From assembly GCA_946122785.1 (NCBI GenBank), contig CAMGYJ010000005.1, positions 65,980,200 to 66,044,199 on the forward strand: a stretch of DNA of 64,000 bases, in the 5' to 3' direction. The notes under the pieces were generated by a model, which was given only the letters and a program-made list of their open reading frames with translations, searched no databases and was not told where the DNA came from. Position 1 is the first letter of the stretch; each line of letters opens with the position of its first letter. This document shows, one piece after another, positions 23,433 through 34,547 of the stretch. Both the position numbers and the translations under genes were made by a program. Source of the DNA: Linum tenue. Taxonomy: Eukaryota; Streptophyta; Magnoliopsida; Malpighiales; Linaceae.

Positions 23433-24747
23433 TAATAGACCGTTAATTACACATGTTTTTACCCCTGTTCTTACACCGTTTGAGGTGTTGATTCTCGTGT
23501 TTTAGGCCTATTTCACGCTAGGTTGTGCTTGTTTATGATATTTCAGGTCCTAGTACGTGAATGGAAGCTTGGGAGCGAGTTTAGGGTCGATTGGACGAAG
23601 ATCGGACGCGTGGCGAGGTGCTAAGGAAGCCGCACGGGCATTCCTGGACATCACACGGCCGTGCACCTAACAATTGTGGCCGTGTGATTTTCGCCGAGAG
23701 CAAACACGGGCATGGCAGAAAATCCACACGGTCGTGCGACCCTGGCCGTGTGGGGAGCCTGAATTTCGACTTATTGATACGCTGCGTTTCGACTCACACG
23801 GGCAACTGGGTGAGCCACACGGCCGTGTGGCCTGCCTGTGTGAGTCGGGAAATCCTGGTTTTTCACCCAATTTCGAGCCACAAGTGGGGAATCGGATTTT
23901 CAGAGCAAAAACAGAGCCCTAGAGAGAGAAAGTACGAAGAACACATCCTAGAAGCTATCTTAGAGCTGGGTTTCGTCAAATCGAGTTTGGAGATCGTCAT
24001 AGGAGTGGAAATCATCATCCCAGAGCAGATTTTCCTCATCTTTATGAGTATGACTACTCTGATTACTGTTTTCTTCTCTCTCTCTATGGAGTAGAACCCT
24101 TCTCTGGGTATGAAGAACCCTAGTTTCTTGTGTTAGGGATTTGATTGTAATGACTTGGGATGATTATACTGTTTGGTTTTAATCGAATGATGCATGTTTA
24201 TTGAATTGATTGAAGTCTGATCCGCTTTTCTTGATTTCTGCTGCAACCTAAGATAGATAGAATCTGATTAGGTTGTTAGAGCCTCTTCATTCGATAGTAG
24301 GAGATTGGCTATACGAGAGTTAGCCAGTTTACTGCTTTGTACTGGAATTCAATTCCAGTAGTGGAGTTCTGCGCTTATTGCTTCAGCTTTCTATCCCGGT
24401 GAAGACTAGTCGCCTGCCGGGTAGTTAGACTGAGAGGGCTTGGTCAGCTTAAGAGATTCCAAGCTACTATCGGATCTTCCGCAGTCTAATCAACAGTAAA
24501 TCAACCCAGGGTAATTACAATTGAACCTAACTAAGGAGCTAGGGGGACTCATTCCCGAGTGACTCTTACCTGCTTTTGAAAACCGAACCATTTCCTGCTT
24601 TCTTACTGCTTTTGCTTTAAACAACAATCACTCGAATTAGTTGGCTAGATAATAGATAATCACAGAGTAAGCAGTAGATCTAGACCCCGGGTTGATAATA
24701 GAACTTGCCTGTTACTGCATTCCCGGACTGCGATTACACTTGGTCGC
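23433..24747 (+). repeat. 5' LTR of element B, 3' end missing
   Basis: Homologous to 28513-29860 until ACACTTGGTCGC, where the 3' LTR continues AGTTTGGTGTTGTGTTTTGG but this copy switches to unrelated sequence. The middle contains CACACGGCCGTGCAC, CACACGGTCGTGCG and CACACGGCCGTGTGG palindromes (23630-23850). The reading frame at 23591-24094 is a by-product of this CG-rich part. Confidence 0.9.
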
Positions 24748-25287
24748 CTTCCCCTCATCATCCCCTACACCTCTACTTGAGTCTCCAGGTTTGATTTTGC
24801 CCTTAACTATGTTAATTGTGGAGAATTGGGTGTTAGGGTGCATGTTTAGAGAACCTCATTGAATCGTGTGATTTTTGTGCAATTGATTGAGGGGAATGCA
24901 TGGAGTGTGTTTGAATTGTGTTGGGCACTATCCCCCTTAATTGTTTGAGCCCTTGTGTACAAGAATTTTGCCAATTTCATGCTTAACTTAATAGTGCACA
25001 CAAGGTGTTCGATGAAATGCCTGTTTTTCATGCCATGTTGTGGCCACCGGTTGGGGCCCTTAATGATGTGCTTTGAGGGTGTATTTGCTATGGATGTGAA
25101 CCTTAAGTTGCCTACTTTATCGTGAATGTGCACCCCCACTCAGATTATGCTTGATTTATCTAGTTTTTGACCCCCGAACTATGGATGAAACCATGGTTAG
25201 GCTGTTTTCTGTTCTTAAGTGTGGTGGTGTGATTGACCTTTTCTTTGGCTCTTTTGGTTCCACTTTGGGCTGTTCTTTTGCAGGACA
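24748..25287 (+). other. Spacer of element B upstream of the ATHILA-type ORF
   Basis: There is no ORF or motif that I recognise. It ends TTCTTTTGCAGGACAATGTCG, in which TTTTGCAG before the ATG resembles a 3' splice acceptor. The ORF may thus be expressed from a spliced subgenomic RNA, as proposed for env-position genes. Confidence 0.4.
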
Positions 25288-26525
25288 ATGTCGAAACCTG
25301 ACCTCAAGCACCCGTTCATCCGGGATCTGAAGAGGGGCCCCGACGAGGATCGCTTCAAGCAGGTCCTATCATGCCCGTTTGGGCAGCACCATTGCTGGTC
25401 CAAACGGGAGTTTCGGAAATTGAACTGCTACGAGCAACTCTCCGCCGCCGTCACCAACCGCGCATGGCGCCGTCTGCTCTCCATCTGTGAGAAGGTTTAC
25501 TACGAGCCTGTGCTTGAGTTCTACACGACCTTCAGGCACACACCCACGGAGGATTGGAGAGACGGTACAGCTGTCAAATTCAGGCTCGGCGGTGCCCCAC
25601 GGTCCATGAGCTACCTCGGCCTAGACGACAGTGAGGACTACGTCACCGAGGTCAACGACCCGCCGGAGGTGGACTTCAGGAGGCTGCACACCCGCCTGGC
25701 TCGGCCAGGCCAGACACGTCCCTTCTCGGCCGGGAGGACGAAGGCCACTACCCTGCAGCTGGACAACCGCCTTCTCCACCACCTGCTGGCAAAGTCTTAC
25801 ACCCCAGCTTCAGACAGTGCCAGCGCCATCACCAAGGGGGCCTGTACTTCATCGCATCGATCCGCCAGCACGACCATCCTCTCCACTTGGGTTCGGTGGT
25901 GGCCAGGACCTTCGAGAAGACTGCTTCGGAACTGAAGAGCCTCCACTGCACCCCCCTCATCACCCGCATGGCCACCTACTTCGGGCTTTCACTGCAGGGG
26001 TGCACACAGCAGGGGGACACCATCGTCTTTGGCAGGAAGACGATCAGTCACATGCACCTGCTGCGAGAGAACCGCAGCATTCTATGGATCGAGGGGTTTC
26101 CGGAACCTCAGATCCCCGCGGAGGACCAGCTAGAGGCCCATCCAGAGATCCAGCCAGAGGGCCAGGAGGAGGAGGCTGCTGATTATGTGGAGCCCGAGAA
26201 GGTGGATGCTGATGCTGCCCCCCGCCCCACCACCTTCGAGTACGGGGGTGGCAGCTCCGCTTTCCCCAGGCAGGACTACTTCGCCTATCAGTTCGAGCAG
26301 CTGCGTCTCCAGAACCAGCAGATCCTCGACCATCAGATACAGTTCCAGCAGCAGTACGCGGCTCACCAGGCCGAGTACCACCAGAGGATGGCGGCTTATG
26401 ATGAGCGCCTGGACATGCTCCAGACCCAGCTGGGAGTGACTCTCGCCCACATCGAACGGGAGAAGCGTCATTCACAGCGCATGCAGGAGGTCCAGCAGCA
26501 CCTGCTCCAGCTGCTACCGGGCTAG
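25288..26525 (+). pseudogene. ATHILA ORF-1-type protein of element B, one frameshift
   Basis: Two overlapping frames (25288-25935 and 25887-26525) form a gene of about 412 codons, with a single shift at a GGGGG run near 25838. The N-terminal part shows YEQLSAAVTNRAWRRLLSIC, VYYEPVLEFYTTFRH and FRLGGAPRSMSYLGL, the pattern of the Arabidopsis ATHILA ORF-1 family (PF03078), usually located between pol and the 3' LTR. The second part continues GLYFIASIRQHDHPLHLG and LITRMATYFGLSL, then an acidic segment and a C-terminal coiled coil rich in Q (FEQLRLQNQQILDHQIQFQQ). Its function is unknown. It stands in the envelope position, but I see no signal peptide or fusion peptide. Codon use is GC-rich compared with the flanks. 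Confidence 0.75.
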
Positions 26526-27025
26526 CAGCCCGTCTGGAGGAATCCCTGGGAGGACTCTCCACTTCCACCTCCCCCAGCGGATGGTGATGATGGTGCTGAT
26601 GGTGATGACGCCTTCATGGCAACCTCGACCTGGATAACCTTGGCGACGAGTAGCCTGTACTCGTTGCCCATCTAAGTGTGTGTTTTTCGTTTTAGACTTT
26701 TGTGTGTTTGCTCCATGTGTGAGGAGCTTGAACTTAGTGTCGTTTGTTTTGTTTTTGGTTTTCTTTTGTGGATTGTTTATGTTGTGGCCGTCTGGGCTAA
26801 CACTTATCCCTAACGCACAGTGTGCTAGTGTGTTCTTGGTGTTCGATTCGTGCAGAACTGTCCATCTTCCCGTTTGTTTCTCGCTGACTGGTCCACTTCC
26901 AGTCCCCCAGCAGTGTTTCAATCCGGTAACATCGTTCCCCTTATCTCTCCCTCTACTCCATTGAGGGCAATGTCGTGCTTAAGTGTGGGGGGTGCTTTGT
27001 ATCGGTTGGAATCTATATTGGAGTG

Positions 27026-27073
27026 CTTGGAGCCTAGTCCGCTGTCCGAATCTTACGATTTGAGGGCTCCAAG
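27026..27073 (+). other. Conserved inverted repeat (RNA hairpin candidate), copy in element B
   Basis: The perfect 9-bp arms CTTGGAGCC and GGCTCCAAG enclose a loop with an inner stem CGAATC/GATTTG (one G-T pair). It lies about 40 bp downstream of GTGGGGGG. Compare 5168-5215 and 13036-13082. Confidence 0.7.
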
Positions 27074-27662
27074 TACTGCTGTTTGATCATATTGGCACTG
27101 TGTTTTGATTGATGAATTGAATGGTTTTCGGATTGATGCATGACAGCTTGATTGTGACTAGGACAACCTATGATGAGGACTGAGACGTGCAGTAGAATTG
27201 TGTAGGGGTTCAGTTCTTTCAACTGTTTGCTTACCAACTGTGACTTGATTTGATCACTTGTTCTTGACAGTCGTTTATGCATCTAGTTCAGGGTATCAGA
27301 ATGTGAAATAGAGCATATAGGTAGCCATGTGAGATTTGAGCCTGCTCATTTCTTTCTTGTGCGATAGTTCCCTCTTCCATGATGTGTAGCATTCACGTTG
27401 TCACTAGCTAAGATGATGGGGGCATAGGATTAGCCCACGACCAAAATTGACTGTCCTGATGTGTCATATCCCCTAGTCAGCCCCTTTGAGCCGTGTGTTA
27501 TCCGTTCTTTTGGTCTATAATGAAAAAATCACCCTTTTGCATCTTTTAGAAGGTTCCACAGAGTGGTTTTTACATATTCTCTGTTGTTTCTGCTAAAGTT
27601 TATGTGACTATTGGAGGTAGTGCTTAAAAGTTGGGCAGGTATTTGAAATATGTGCAGAAGTG

Positions 27663-27732
27663 GTGGCTCTCTTAAGAAATGAAAAGAAAATGAAAGAAAA
27701 ACAAAGAAAAATTGAAAGCAAAAGAGAGCCAC
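27663..27732 (+). other. Second inverted repeat with purine-rich loop in element B
   Basis: The arms GTGGCTCTCTT and AAGAGAGCCAC (11 bp, perfect) enclose about 48 nt that are almost entirely A and G. Element A has the counterpart on the minus strand (about 4515-4580), with a less perfect left arm. Confidence 0.6.
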
Positions 27733-28497
27733 TACCAAAAATTTGAATAATGCCCAGTAAGTAGTGTTTCTTAGCAGTCTAGCTTGGAAATGCTGACATT
27801 TATACCTCCTTCGCTTTTATGCTCTTGAGATATTGAGTAATGCAGAATAGCAGAAAGGAAATACCGGTTTGTTTGACTGTGATCGTGTGGGTTTGGAATT
27901 GTGGAACCTTGTGCTATGAATACTTCCACCACCTAAAAGGCTTTTTCCCCATGTCCAAGACCCTAGCCAGTCATTTGAACCTGTGTCTAAGACCTCCTGA
28001 TTAGTTAGTGGTGACACCCCATATGTGAACTCTAGCATTTAGAGGCTGCCATCATGGTAAAGAAATGTTAGGGATTGAGAGAAATAGCATGCGCATTTTT
28101 CGCATCAAATTGTCCTGACCCCACTGGTCGAGAGTGAGTGATTCATTTTCATATTCTATATACTCTTGTACCCCGGTGAGGACCTAGATTGCTCGGTCTC
28201 TATTCTGATGTTTTGAGTTGGATGCATGAGTTGACTGTTTTGAGTAAGTGGTTGAGTCAAGTCTAGGTTGGTTGGTGAACAGAAGGGAGACTCTCCCTTT
28301 ACTCGATTTTGCTGCACTCGAATGTCCTTGGTGGTGGTTGTCCAGGTTGCTATTGAGGTTGTTCATGTATTGATGGTTGAAAACCAGTACGATCCATGTG
28401 TTCTGTGCCTTTATGACTTGTCCCCAATGTTGGTTGAGTGAAAAATGTAAGCTTACCTTGTGTCTGACTTGGTTTGCTTGGGGACAAGCAAACGGTT

Positions 28498-28512
28498 AAG
28501 TGTGGGGGAGTT
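28498..28512 (+). other. Polypurine tract of element B
   Basis: AAGTGTGGGGGAGTT lies immediately before the 3' LTR start TGATAGACC. Confidence 0.8.
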
Positions 28513-29860
28513 TGATAGACCGTTAATTACACATGCTTTACCCCTGTTCTTACACAGTTTCAGGTGTTGATTCTCGTGTTTTAGGCCGATTTCACGCTAG
28601 ATTGTGCTTGTTTGTGATATTTCAGGTCCTAGTACGTGAATGGAGGCTTGGGAGCGAGTTTGGGGTCGATTGGATGAAGATCGGACGCGTGGCGAGGTGC
28701 TAAGGAAGCCGCACGGGCATTCCTGGACATCACACGGCCGTGCACCTAACAATTGTGGCCGTTTGATTTTCGCCGAGAGCAAACACGGGCATGGCAGAAA
28801 ATCCACACGGCCGTGCGACCCTGGCCGTGTGGGGAGCCTGAATTTCGACTTATTGATACGCTGCGTTTCGACTCACACGGGCAACTGGGTGAGCCACACG
28901 GCCGTGTGGCCTGCCCGTGTGAGTCGGGAAATCCTGGTTTTTCACCCAATTTCGAGCCACAAGTGGGGAATCGGATTTTCAGAGCAAAAACAGAGCCCTA
29001 GAGAGAGAAAGTACGAAGAACACATCCTATAAGCTATCTTAGAGCTGGATTTCATCAAATCGAGCTTGGAGATCGTCATAGGAGTGGAAATCATCATACC
29101 AGAGCAGATTTTCCTCATCTTTATGAGTATGACTACTCTGATTACTGTTTTCTTCTCTCTCTCTCTATGGAGTAGAACCCTTCTCTCACTTGGGAATGAA
29201 GAACCCTAGTTTCTTGTGTTAGAGATTTGGTTGTAATGACTTGGGATGATTATACTGTTTGGTTTTAATCGAATGATGCATGTTTATTGAATTGATTGAA
29301 GTCTGATCAGCTTTTCTTGATTTCTGCTGCAACCTTAGATAGATAGAATCTGATTAGGTTGTTAGAGCCTCTTCATTCGATAGTAGGAGATTGGCTATAC
29401 GAGAGTTAGCCAGTTTACTGCTTTGTACTGGAATTCAATTCCAGTAGTGGAGTTCTGCACTTATTGCTTCAGCTTTCTATCCCGGTGAAGACTAGTCGTC
29501 TGCCGGGTAGTTATACTGAGAAAGCTTGGTCAGCTTAAGAGATTCCAAGCTACTGTCGGATCTTCCACAGTCTAATCAACAGTAAATCAACCCAGGGTAA
29601 TTACAATTGAACCTAACTAAGGAGCTAGGGGGACTCATTCCCGAGTGACTCTTACCTTCTTTTGAAAACCGAACCATTTCCTGCTTTCTTACTGCTTTTG
29701 CTTTAAACAACAATCACTCGAATTAGTTGGCTAGATAATAGATAATCACAGAGTAAGCAGTAGATCTAGACCCCGGGTTGATAATAGAACTTGCCTGTTA
29801 CTGCATTCCCGGACTGCGATTACACTTGGTCGCAGTTTGGTGTTGTGTTTTGGCGTGTCA
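28513..29860 (+). repeat. 3' LTR of element B (complete)
   Basis: 1348 bp, TGATAGACC...GGCGTGTCA, followed by the TATGG target copy. It carries the same CACGGCCGTG palindrome cluster (28710-28925) as the 5' LTR. Confidence 0.9.
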
Positions 29861-30563
29861 TATGGTCTGGTCTGGTCCATGGCATGTATTATTTTATATT
29901 TTGATTTCTTTGTCTGGTCTGGTCTGGTCTGGTCTAAAACGCGGTTTACCAGACCAAACCGTGGACCCAACTGACTTGTCAATGCGTGTTAACAGCCCAT
30001 TCGACCACTCTCTCAACTCCCACAACAACACCCAAGTCTCAACCTTAGTTTTGTGAATCTCGTCCCTCCTTCATTTACAACCCCATTTAACCAGAGAGTA
30101 GAGATAATTGTGTCTCCATATGACATTATGTTAATGTTTATGACATTATGGTGCAAGTTGGGGTGCTTTTACTTTGTATATTTGTTATGTACTAAGATTT
30201 AGGGTATCAAAATTATTCATGCATGTTAGGATTAATGTGTTAAGGAAAATAACAATTATTTTTCTTGGTTATGGGTTTGATTTTTTGTGTGGTTGACTAA
30301 ACAAATTATTCATTTTTCGTTGAGTGTGGTCTATCTAGACCAGACCAGACCGCACAAGCGTGGTCTGGACCAGACCGTATAGTTTGCGGTCTGGTCTGTG
30401 GTCTATACTTCAGCCTGTCGGTCTGGACCAGACCGCACCGTTTCCCAGCCCTACAGTAGGTGATGACCAAAGTGTCGAACCTGATGGAAGGCAGATGGCA
30501 ATGGCCATTGACAATTGAAAATCCTTGATGATCGTTTGTAGATAAGGTGCATTAATTTTTTTT

Positions 30564-33500
30564 ATGGTTAAAGTACTTTCCAGGAACTGCAGGGGCACTA
30601 GACACCCCAAATTTCACTTGACATTTATGGAGTATAAACCGATGTTTCGTCCTGATGTGGCTGATGGAATTGATGTTATCAAGACCATGGGGTATGACTC
30701 ATGGAAGATTTTTTATGTTGTTGGTTTTAGTGGGGGGAATTTGGGTCATGTGGGATAGTACAAAGTTGAATCTGGAACAGGTTGACAAACATAAACAGTT
30801 TGTCCACCTAAAATGTGTTGGTGGAGGTATGGTTCATTTTCTGCTGACTGCAGTTTATGCCAGTCCTAACGAGCATGAGAGGAAGGATCTTTGGGAGGAG
30901 GTTAGAAGAATTGAGCAGGATGTACAGTCTCCATGGCTGATCCTTGGAGATTTCAACTCAATTACCAAACCTTCTGAGAAACAAGGCGGTGCTGCTTTCA
31001 ATCCTGCCAAGGTCAAGGCTTTTAAGGAGTGTATTGATGACTGTGGACTCGTCGAACTAGGATACTGCGGACCTAAGTTTACGTGGTTCACAAGGAATTC
31101 CACACTACATGAAAGACTGGATAGAAGCCTGTGCAACTCAATGTGGTAACAACGCTGCCCTGCAACTTTCAATCTGCATCTTCCGAAACTGAGGTCTGAT
31201 CATAGACCTATCTTGACCTGCACGGAACTGGACACTGACAGCAAAAATTTGACAACCTCAAGACTTGGAATAAAGAGGTGTTTGACAACATCTTCAAGCA
31301 AAAGAAAGACCTTCTGAGGGATCTCAAAAACTTGGAAATCCTGAATGAGAGGAATCCCTGTACCAGTTCTCTCAACAAGGAGCAAGAGGCGAGGGAAAAG
31401 CTCGATATGACATTGTGGAATGAAGAACTGCTCTGGATTCAAAAATCGAGAGCCAACTGGGTGGTGAAGGGTGATCAAAACTCTAGATACTTCCACACAA
31501 GCACCATTAGTATAAGGAGACACAACAGAATCATTGGCCCCAAGGATAACGAAGGACAATGGATCACTGATCCTGACCGACTCCAGACTATGTCGAAAGA
31601 GTTCTACATGAACCTCTTTACCAGGGAACCTCTTCCTCTTATATCTCCCTTCCTGCTTGTTTTCCTTTGCTTGCTGAGTCTCTGATGACTGGCTTGATTT
31701 CCATTCCAACTCAGGTGGAGATCAAAGACATCATCATGGAGATGAATGGGTTGAAAGCCCCTGGTAAAGATGGTTTCCACGCCATCTTCTACCAGAAATG
31801 CTGGGACATAATTGAATTTGATCTTACATGCTTTATCCACTCCTGCTTTAGAGAACCTTATAGGATTAGCACTATTAATGAAACACTGCTTGCTTTAATC
31901 CCAAAAATTGAAGCTCCTTAGTCGATGAGCCAGTTTAGACCTATAAGTCTTTGTAACGTTGTGTACAAAGTGATTGCCAAGAGTTTAGCCAACAGGATTA
32001 AACCTCTTCTGCCTGTTCTCATCCACCCTAATCATTCTATCTTTGTACCTAAGAGACATATTACTGACAACATCGTTATCCTGTAGGAAACGGTGCACTC
32101 TATGGCTAGAAAGACAGGAAGGAAAGGATCTATGCTCCTCAAGATAGATCTGGCTAAGGCATACGATAGAATCAACTGGGACTTCCTCGAGGAAACACTT
32201 GTGGAAGCTCACCTCCCAGTGGAATGCATCAGAATTATCATGGTATGTGTGACTACGACAAGGTTCCAAGTTCTATGGAATGGAGGGGAGACTTAATGCT
32301 TTACTCCATCAAGAGGATTGCGTCAAGGATGTCCAATTTCTCCCTATCTCATTACTTTATGTATGGAAAGAATGTTTCATACTATTGTAGAAGAGGTTAG
32401 GATTAAAGAATGGAAACCTGTGAGGCTTTCTCCTAATGGACCTGACCTGTCTCACCTGTTCTTCGCGGACGACCTTGTGCTTTTTGCTGAGGCTAGCCCG
32501 AAGCAGGATGATGTGGTCATGTCTTGCCTGAACAGATTCTGTCAAGCCTCTGGAGAAATGATTAGTAAAGACAAATCCAGAGTTTTATTCTCTAAAAACG
32601 TCCAGAAAAAAAACCATGACTGAGGTCTGTACTAAACTTGGGATTCAATCCACTAATGACCTAGGTATATACTTAGGGGTTCTTGTCTTGCATGGTAGAC
32701 TGAACAACAATATCTACAGGTTCATCCTTGAGAAAATGGATAATAAACCGACCATGTGGAAAGCCAGAACCCTCTCACTTGCTGGGAGGGTCACCCTTGC
32801 CACATCTGTGTTGAATGCGCTCCCTAGTTATGCTATGCAATCATTTGTCTTACCTGCCACTGTTTGTGATGCAATTGATAGAAAGATCTGAGGCTTCATT
32901 TGGGGATCCCATGTTGGAGGCAGGAAATCCCACCTGATCTCTTGGGAAACAATATGTAAAACTAAAATCAGGGGGTTTGGGTCTGAGGTCTGCTAGATGT
33001 ATGAATAGAGCCTTTATGTTCAAGCTTGCGTGGCAAATTTTAAACCATGGTGATATGCCTTGGGTTAAAGTTCTTCAGGGTAAATACTTCAAGAACAAAG
33101 ATGGGGCCATTGTGGGAATGAAAAAGAATAATCACTCAAGACAATGCCTCTGATGAAGAGTGGTTGTTGCTGGAGCATCAGAAATGGGGAAACAACCAGT
33201 TTCTGGTCTCATCCGTGACTGAAATGTGGTGTCATCCTGGATAACTATCTGACTTCAGACCTTTCTGACAGAGATAGAGAATCATCAGTGGCGGATTGGA
33301 CCACAGAAGAAGGTAAGTGGGACTGGGATTGAATGAAAAGAGTCCTTCCTGATGATGCTTTGGCCTTGATTGCAGGAAAAGAGCCATCTAACTCTGAGCT
33401 AGGAGAGGACAAAACAATCTGGGGGCTTAAAAGAAATGGATGATTTCGTTGAAGTCGGCATACTATTTGGCGGCACCAAATGAAGATGATGAGGAAACCA

Positions 33501-34504
33501 ATGAAACCAGCTGGAAGAGTATTTGGAAATGGAAAAGACCCAACAGGGTCAGGCACTTCTTCTGGGTTGTGTTCCATGATCGTCTGATGACGAACCAGGA
33601 GCGCAAAAGAAGGAAGATCACTAGGAATGATAACTGCCACCACTGCAAGGACAAAACTGAGACGATCGAGCATATCCTTAGAAGCTGCAGCAGAGCTACA
33701 GAAATTTGGAACAAGCTTGGGAACAAAATGAAAGAAAGGAATTTGCAGCTGCCGTTGGAAGAATGGCTCCTGAAGAACCTGATGGACGAGAAGAAAGGAG
33801 TCAATTTCGGGCTCGTTTGCCGGCATCTCTGGAAGCAGAGAAACGAGGAAGTGATGGAGGGAAAGAAGTTCTCTGCACAAGGTCTGATGTGCAGAATCAA
33901 TGCCTGGTTCAGCATCATCAGGAATGCGCCCCAATTTGTGAAGAGCGATTCTTTGAAAGCAATGAGAGACATACGAACAAGGGACATTGCCTGGAAAACA
34001 CCACCAGCTGGGTGGATCCAGCTCCAAAGTGATGGATCGGTTCATAGTGGAACAGGGAAGGCTGCGGCGGGAGGTCTTCTTCGTGATCACCTGGCAGATG
34101 CAGCTGCGCTTTCATCTGTAATTTGGGAAGCTGCTCGATTACCAGTGCTGAACTGAAAAGTGCCAGCGAAGGGCTTAGGATTGCGTGGGATAAGGGCTAC
34201 AGGAGAGTCGAGCTCAATCTCGACTCGGAGACAACAATCTCAATCATTAGGAACAATGCAGATGATGAACACAGGCACGGTCAAGTTGGCCTTGTTTGGC
34301 AGGCTTTTGAACCGGGATTGGGAGGTTAGAAGCTCACATGTATATAGAGGATCAAACTTTGTTGCTGATTATCTTGCTAGTTTAGGTCACGACTCCCCTT
34401 ATGGCACACATCTCTTCGATGTGTGCAACCCGGGACTTACAAACTGGTTGTATTATGATGTCATGGGCATTGCCCAAGAACGTTCTATTAATCTAATACA
34501 CTAG
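30564..34504 (+). pseudogene. LINE ORF2: endonuclease, reverse transcriptase, zf-RVT, RNase H
   Basis: Domains in order are: apurinic-type endonuclease (MVKVLSRNCRGTRHPKFHLT at 30564; LILGDFNSITKPSEKQGG; LVELGYCGPKFTWFTRN), then RT from about 31680 ([82 protein letters not shown], with an intact ADD box). A zinc-binding zf-RVT region follows at 33440-33720 (CHHCKDKTETIEHILRSC), then a C-terminal RNase H (WIQLQSDGSVHSGTGKAAAG) to 34504. There are several internal stops and shifts: a TAG after EAP near 31920, TAG near 32085, TAA near 32295, TGA near 32890, and a 22-bp deletion near 33138 relative to the second copy. The endonuclease also lacks a segment near 30655. The protein nicks target DNA and reverse-transcribes its own RNA in active L1 elements. 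This copy is dead. Confidence 0.88.
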
Positions 34505-34547
34505 ACGCAATGCGTCATCTCTTCTACCAAAAAAAAAGATGTTGGAA

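Larger units (their letters stand above)
26945..28497 (+). other. Long conserved 3' non-coding region of element B
   Basis: It begins with CCATTGAGGGCAATGTCGTG, CTTAAGTGTGGGGGG and the hairpin 27026-27073, and ends GGGGACAAGCAAACGGTTAA before the second GTGGGGG tract. No coding frame is credible. Large blocks match element A on the opposite strand (for example 27310-27470 and 27890-28010) far better than the LTRs of the two elements match each other. Confidence 0.65.
23433..29860 (+). mobile_element. Athila-like element B, pol deleted, with 5-bp target duplication
   Basis: The layout is 5' LTR 23433-24747, spacer, ATHILA ORF-1-type gene, long 3' non-coding region, polypurine tract, 3' LTR 28513-29860. 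TATGG flanks it on both sides (23428-23432 and 29861-29865). The 5' LTR starts TAATAGACC where TGATAGACC is expected. It lacks its last stretch (about 26 bp) and the primer site, and the sequence passes straight to the region that normally follows pol. The missing part therefore spans LTR end, primer site, gag and pol. The element cannot be copied as it stands. The two LTRs differ at a number of positions, so it is not very recent. Confidence 0.88.
23342..30453. mobile_element. Short hAT element with GGTCTGG subterminal repeats, containing element B
   Basis: The left end TAGCGCTGGGAAAATAGACC and right end (complement) TAGGGCTGGGAAACGGTGCG are inverted repeats. The flanks CAGAAGGT (23334-23341) and CAGTAGGT (30454-30461) are an 8-bp duplication with one mismatch. 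Many copies of GGTCTGG/CCAGACC lie near both ends (23359-23430, 29863-29940, 30328-30445), as is usual for transposase-binding subterminal repeats of hAT elements. Without the nested element B it is only about 0.68 kb and has no transposase, so it is non-autonomous. Confidence 0.8.
20419..30518 (+). pseudogene. LINE ORF1: DUF4283-like domain and CCHC zinc knuckle, split by two insertions
   Basis: Piece one (20419-20900) encodes VITFRVLGKTFPFDFIHRRI and, after a frameshift near 20690, FDSQLDHDRALFGGPWTIDD and SISHASVWVRLPRLPLAYFD, which is the DUF4283 region of plant L1 ORF1. A solo LTR interrupts it after DEEILYD. Piece two (22251-23341) resumes with IGDKLGRVEKIFYNTANG and carries CFECGHYGHFKEACP (C-x2-C-x4-H-x4-C), then a K/E-rich tail. 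A hAT insertion follows ALPEG. After the hAT the frame resumes as DDQSVEPDGRQMAMAIDN and stops at 30516-30518. ORF1 is an RNA-binding chaperone in L1 elements. Confidence 0.8.
20047..34534 (+). mobile_element. L1-type LINE retrotransposon with 13-bp target duplication, heavily interrupted
   Basis: The element starts at 20047, has ORF1 (from 20419) and ORF2 (from 30564) and ends with an A-run at about 34529-34537. AAAGATGTTGGAA flanks it on both sides (20034-20046 and 34535-34547), a typical target-primed duplication. Part of the A overlap may belong to the tail. Two insertions lie in ORF1: a solo LTR and a hAT that itself carries an Athila element. Without insertions the LINE is about 6 kb, that is, essentially full length. 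Frameshifts and stops in both ORFs show it is inactive. Confidence 0.85.

Noticed and set aside
23591..24094. Reading frame of 167 codons (and its copy at 28640-29032)
   Set aside because: It lies inside the LTR of element B and is created by the CACGGCCGTG repeats. The solo LTR copy (21838-22128) carries other, unrelated frames over the same repeats.
26044..26568. Antisense frame of 174 codons
   Set aside because: Shadow of the GC-rich second half of the ATHILA-type ORF.
33245..34090. Long antisense frame of 281 codons (and 40816-41508)
   Set aside because: Antisense shadow of LINE zf-RVT/RNase H coding sequence. The sense frame carries the recognisable motifs.
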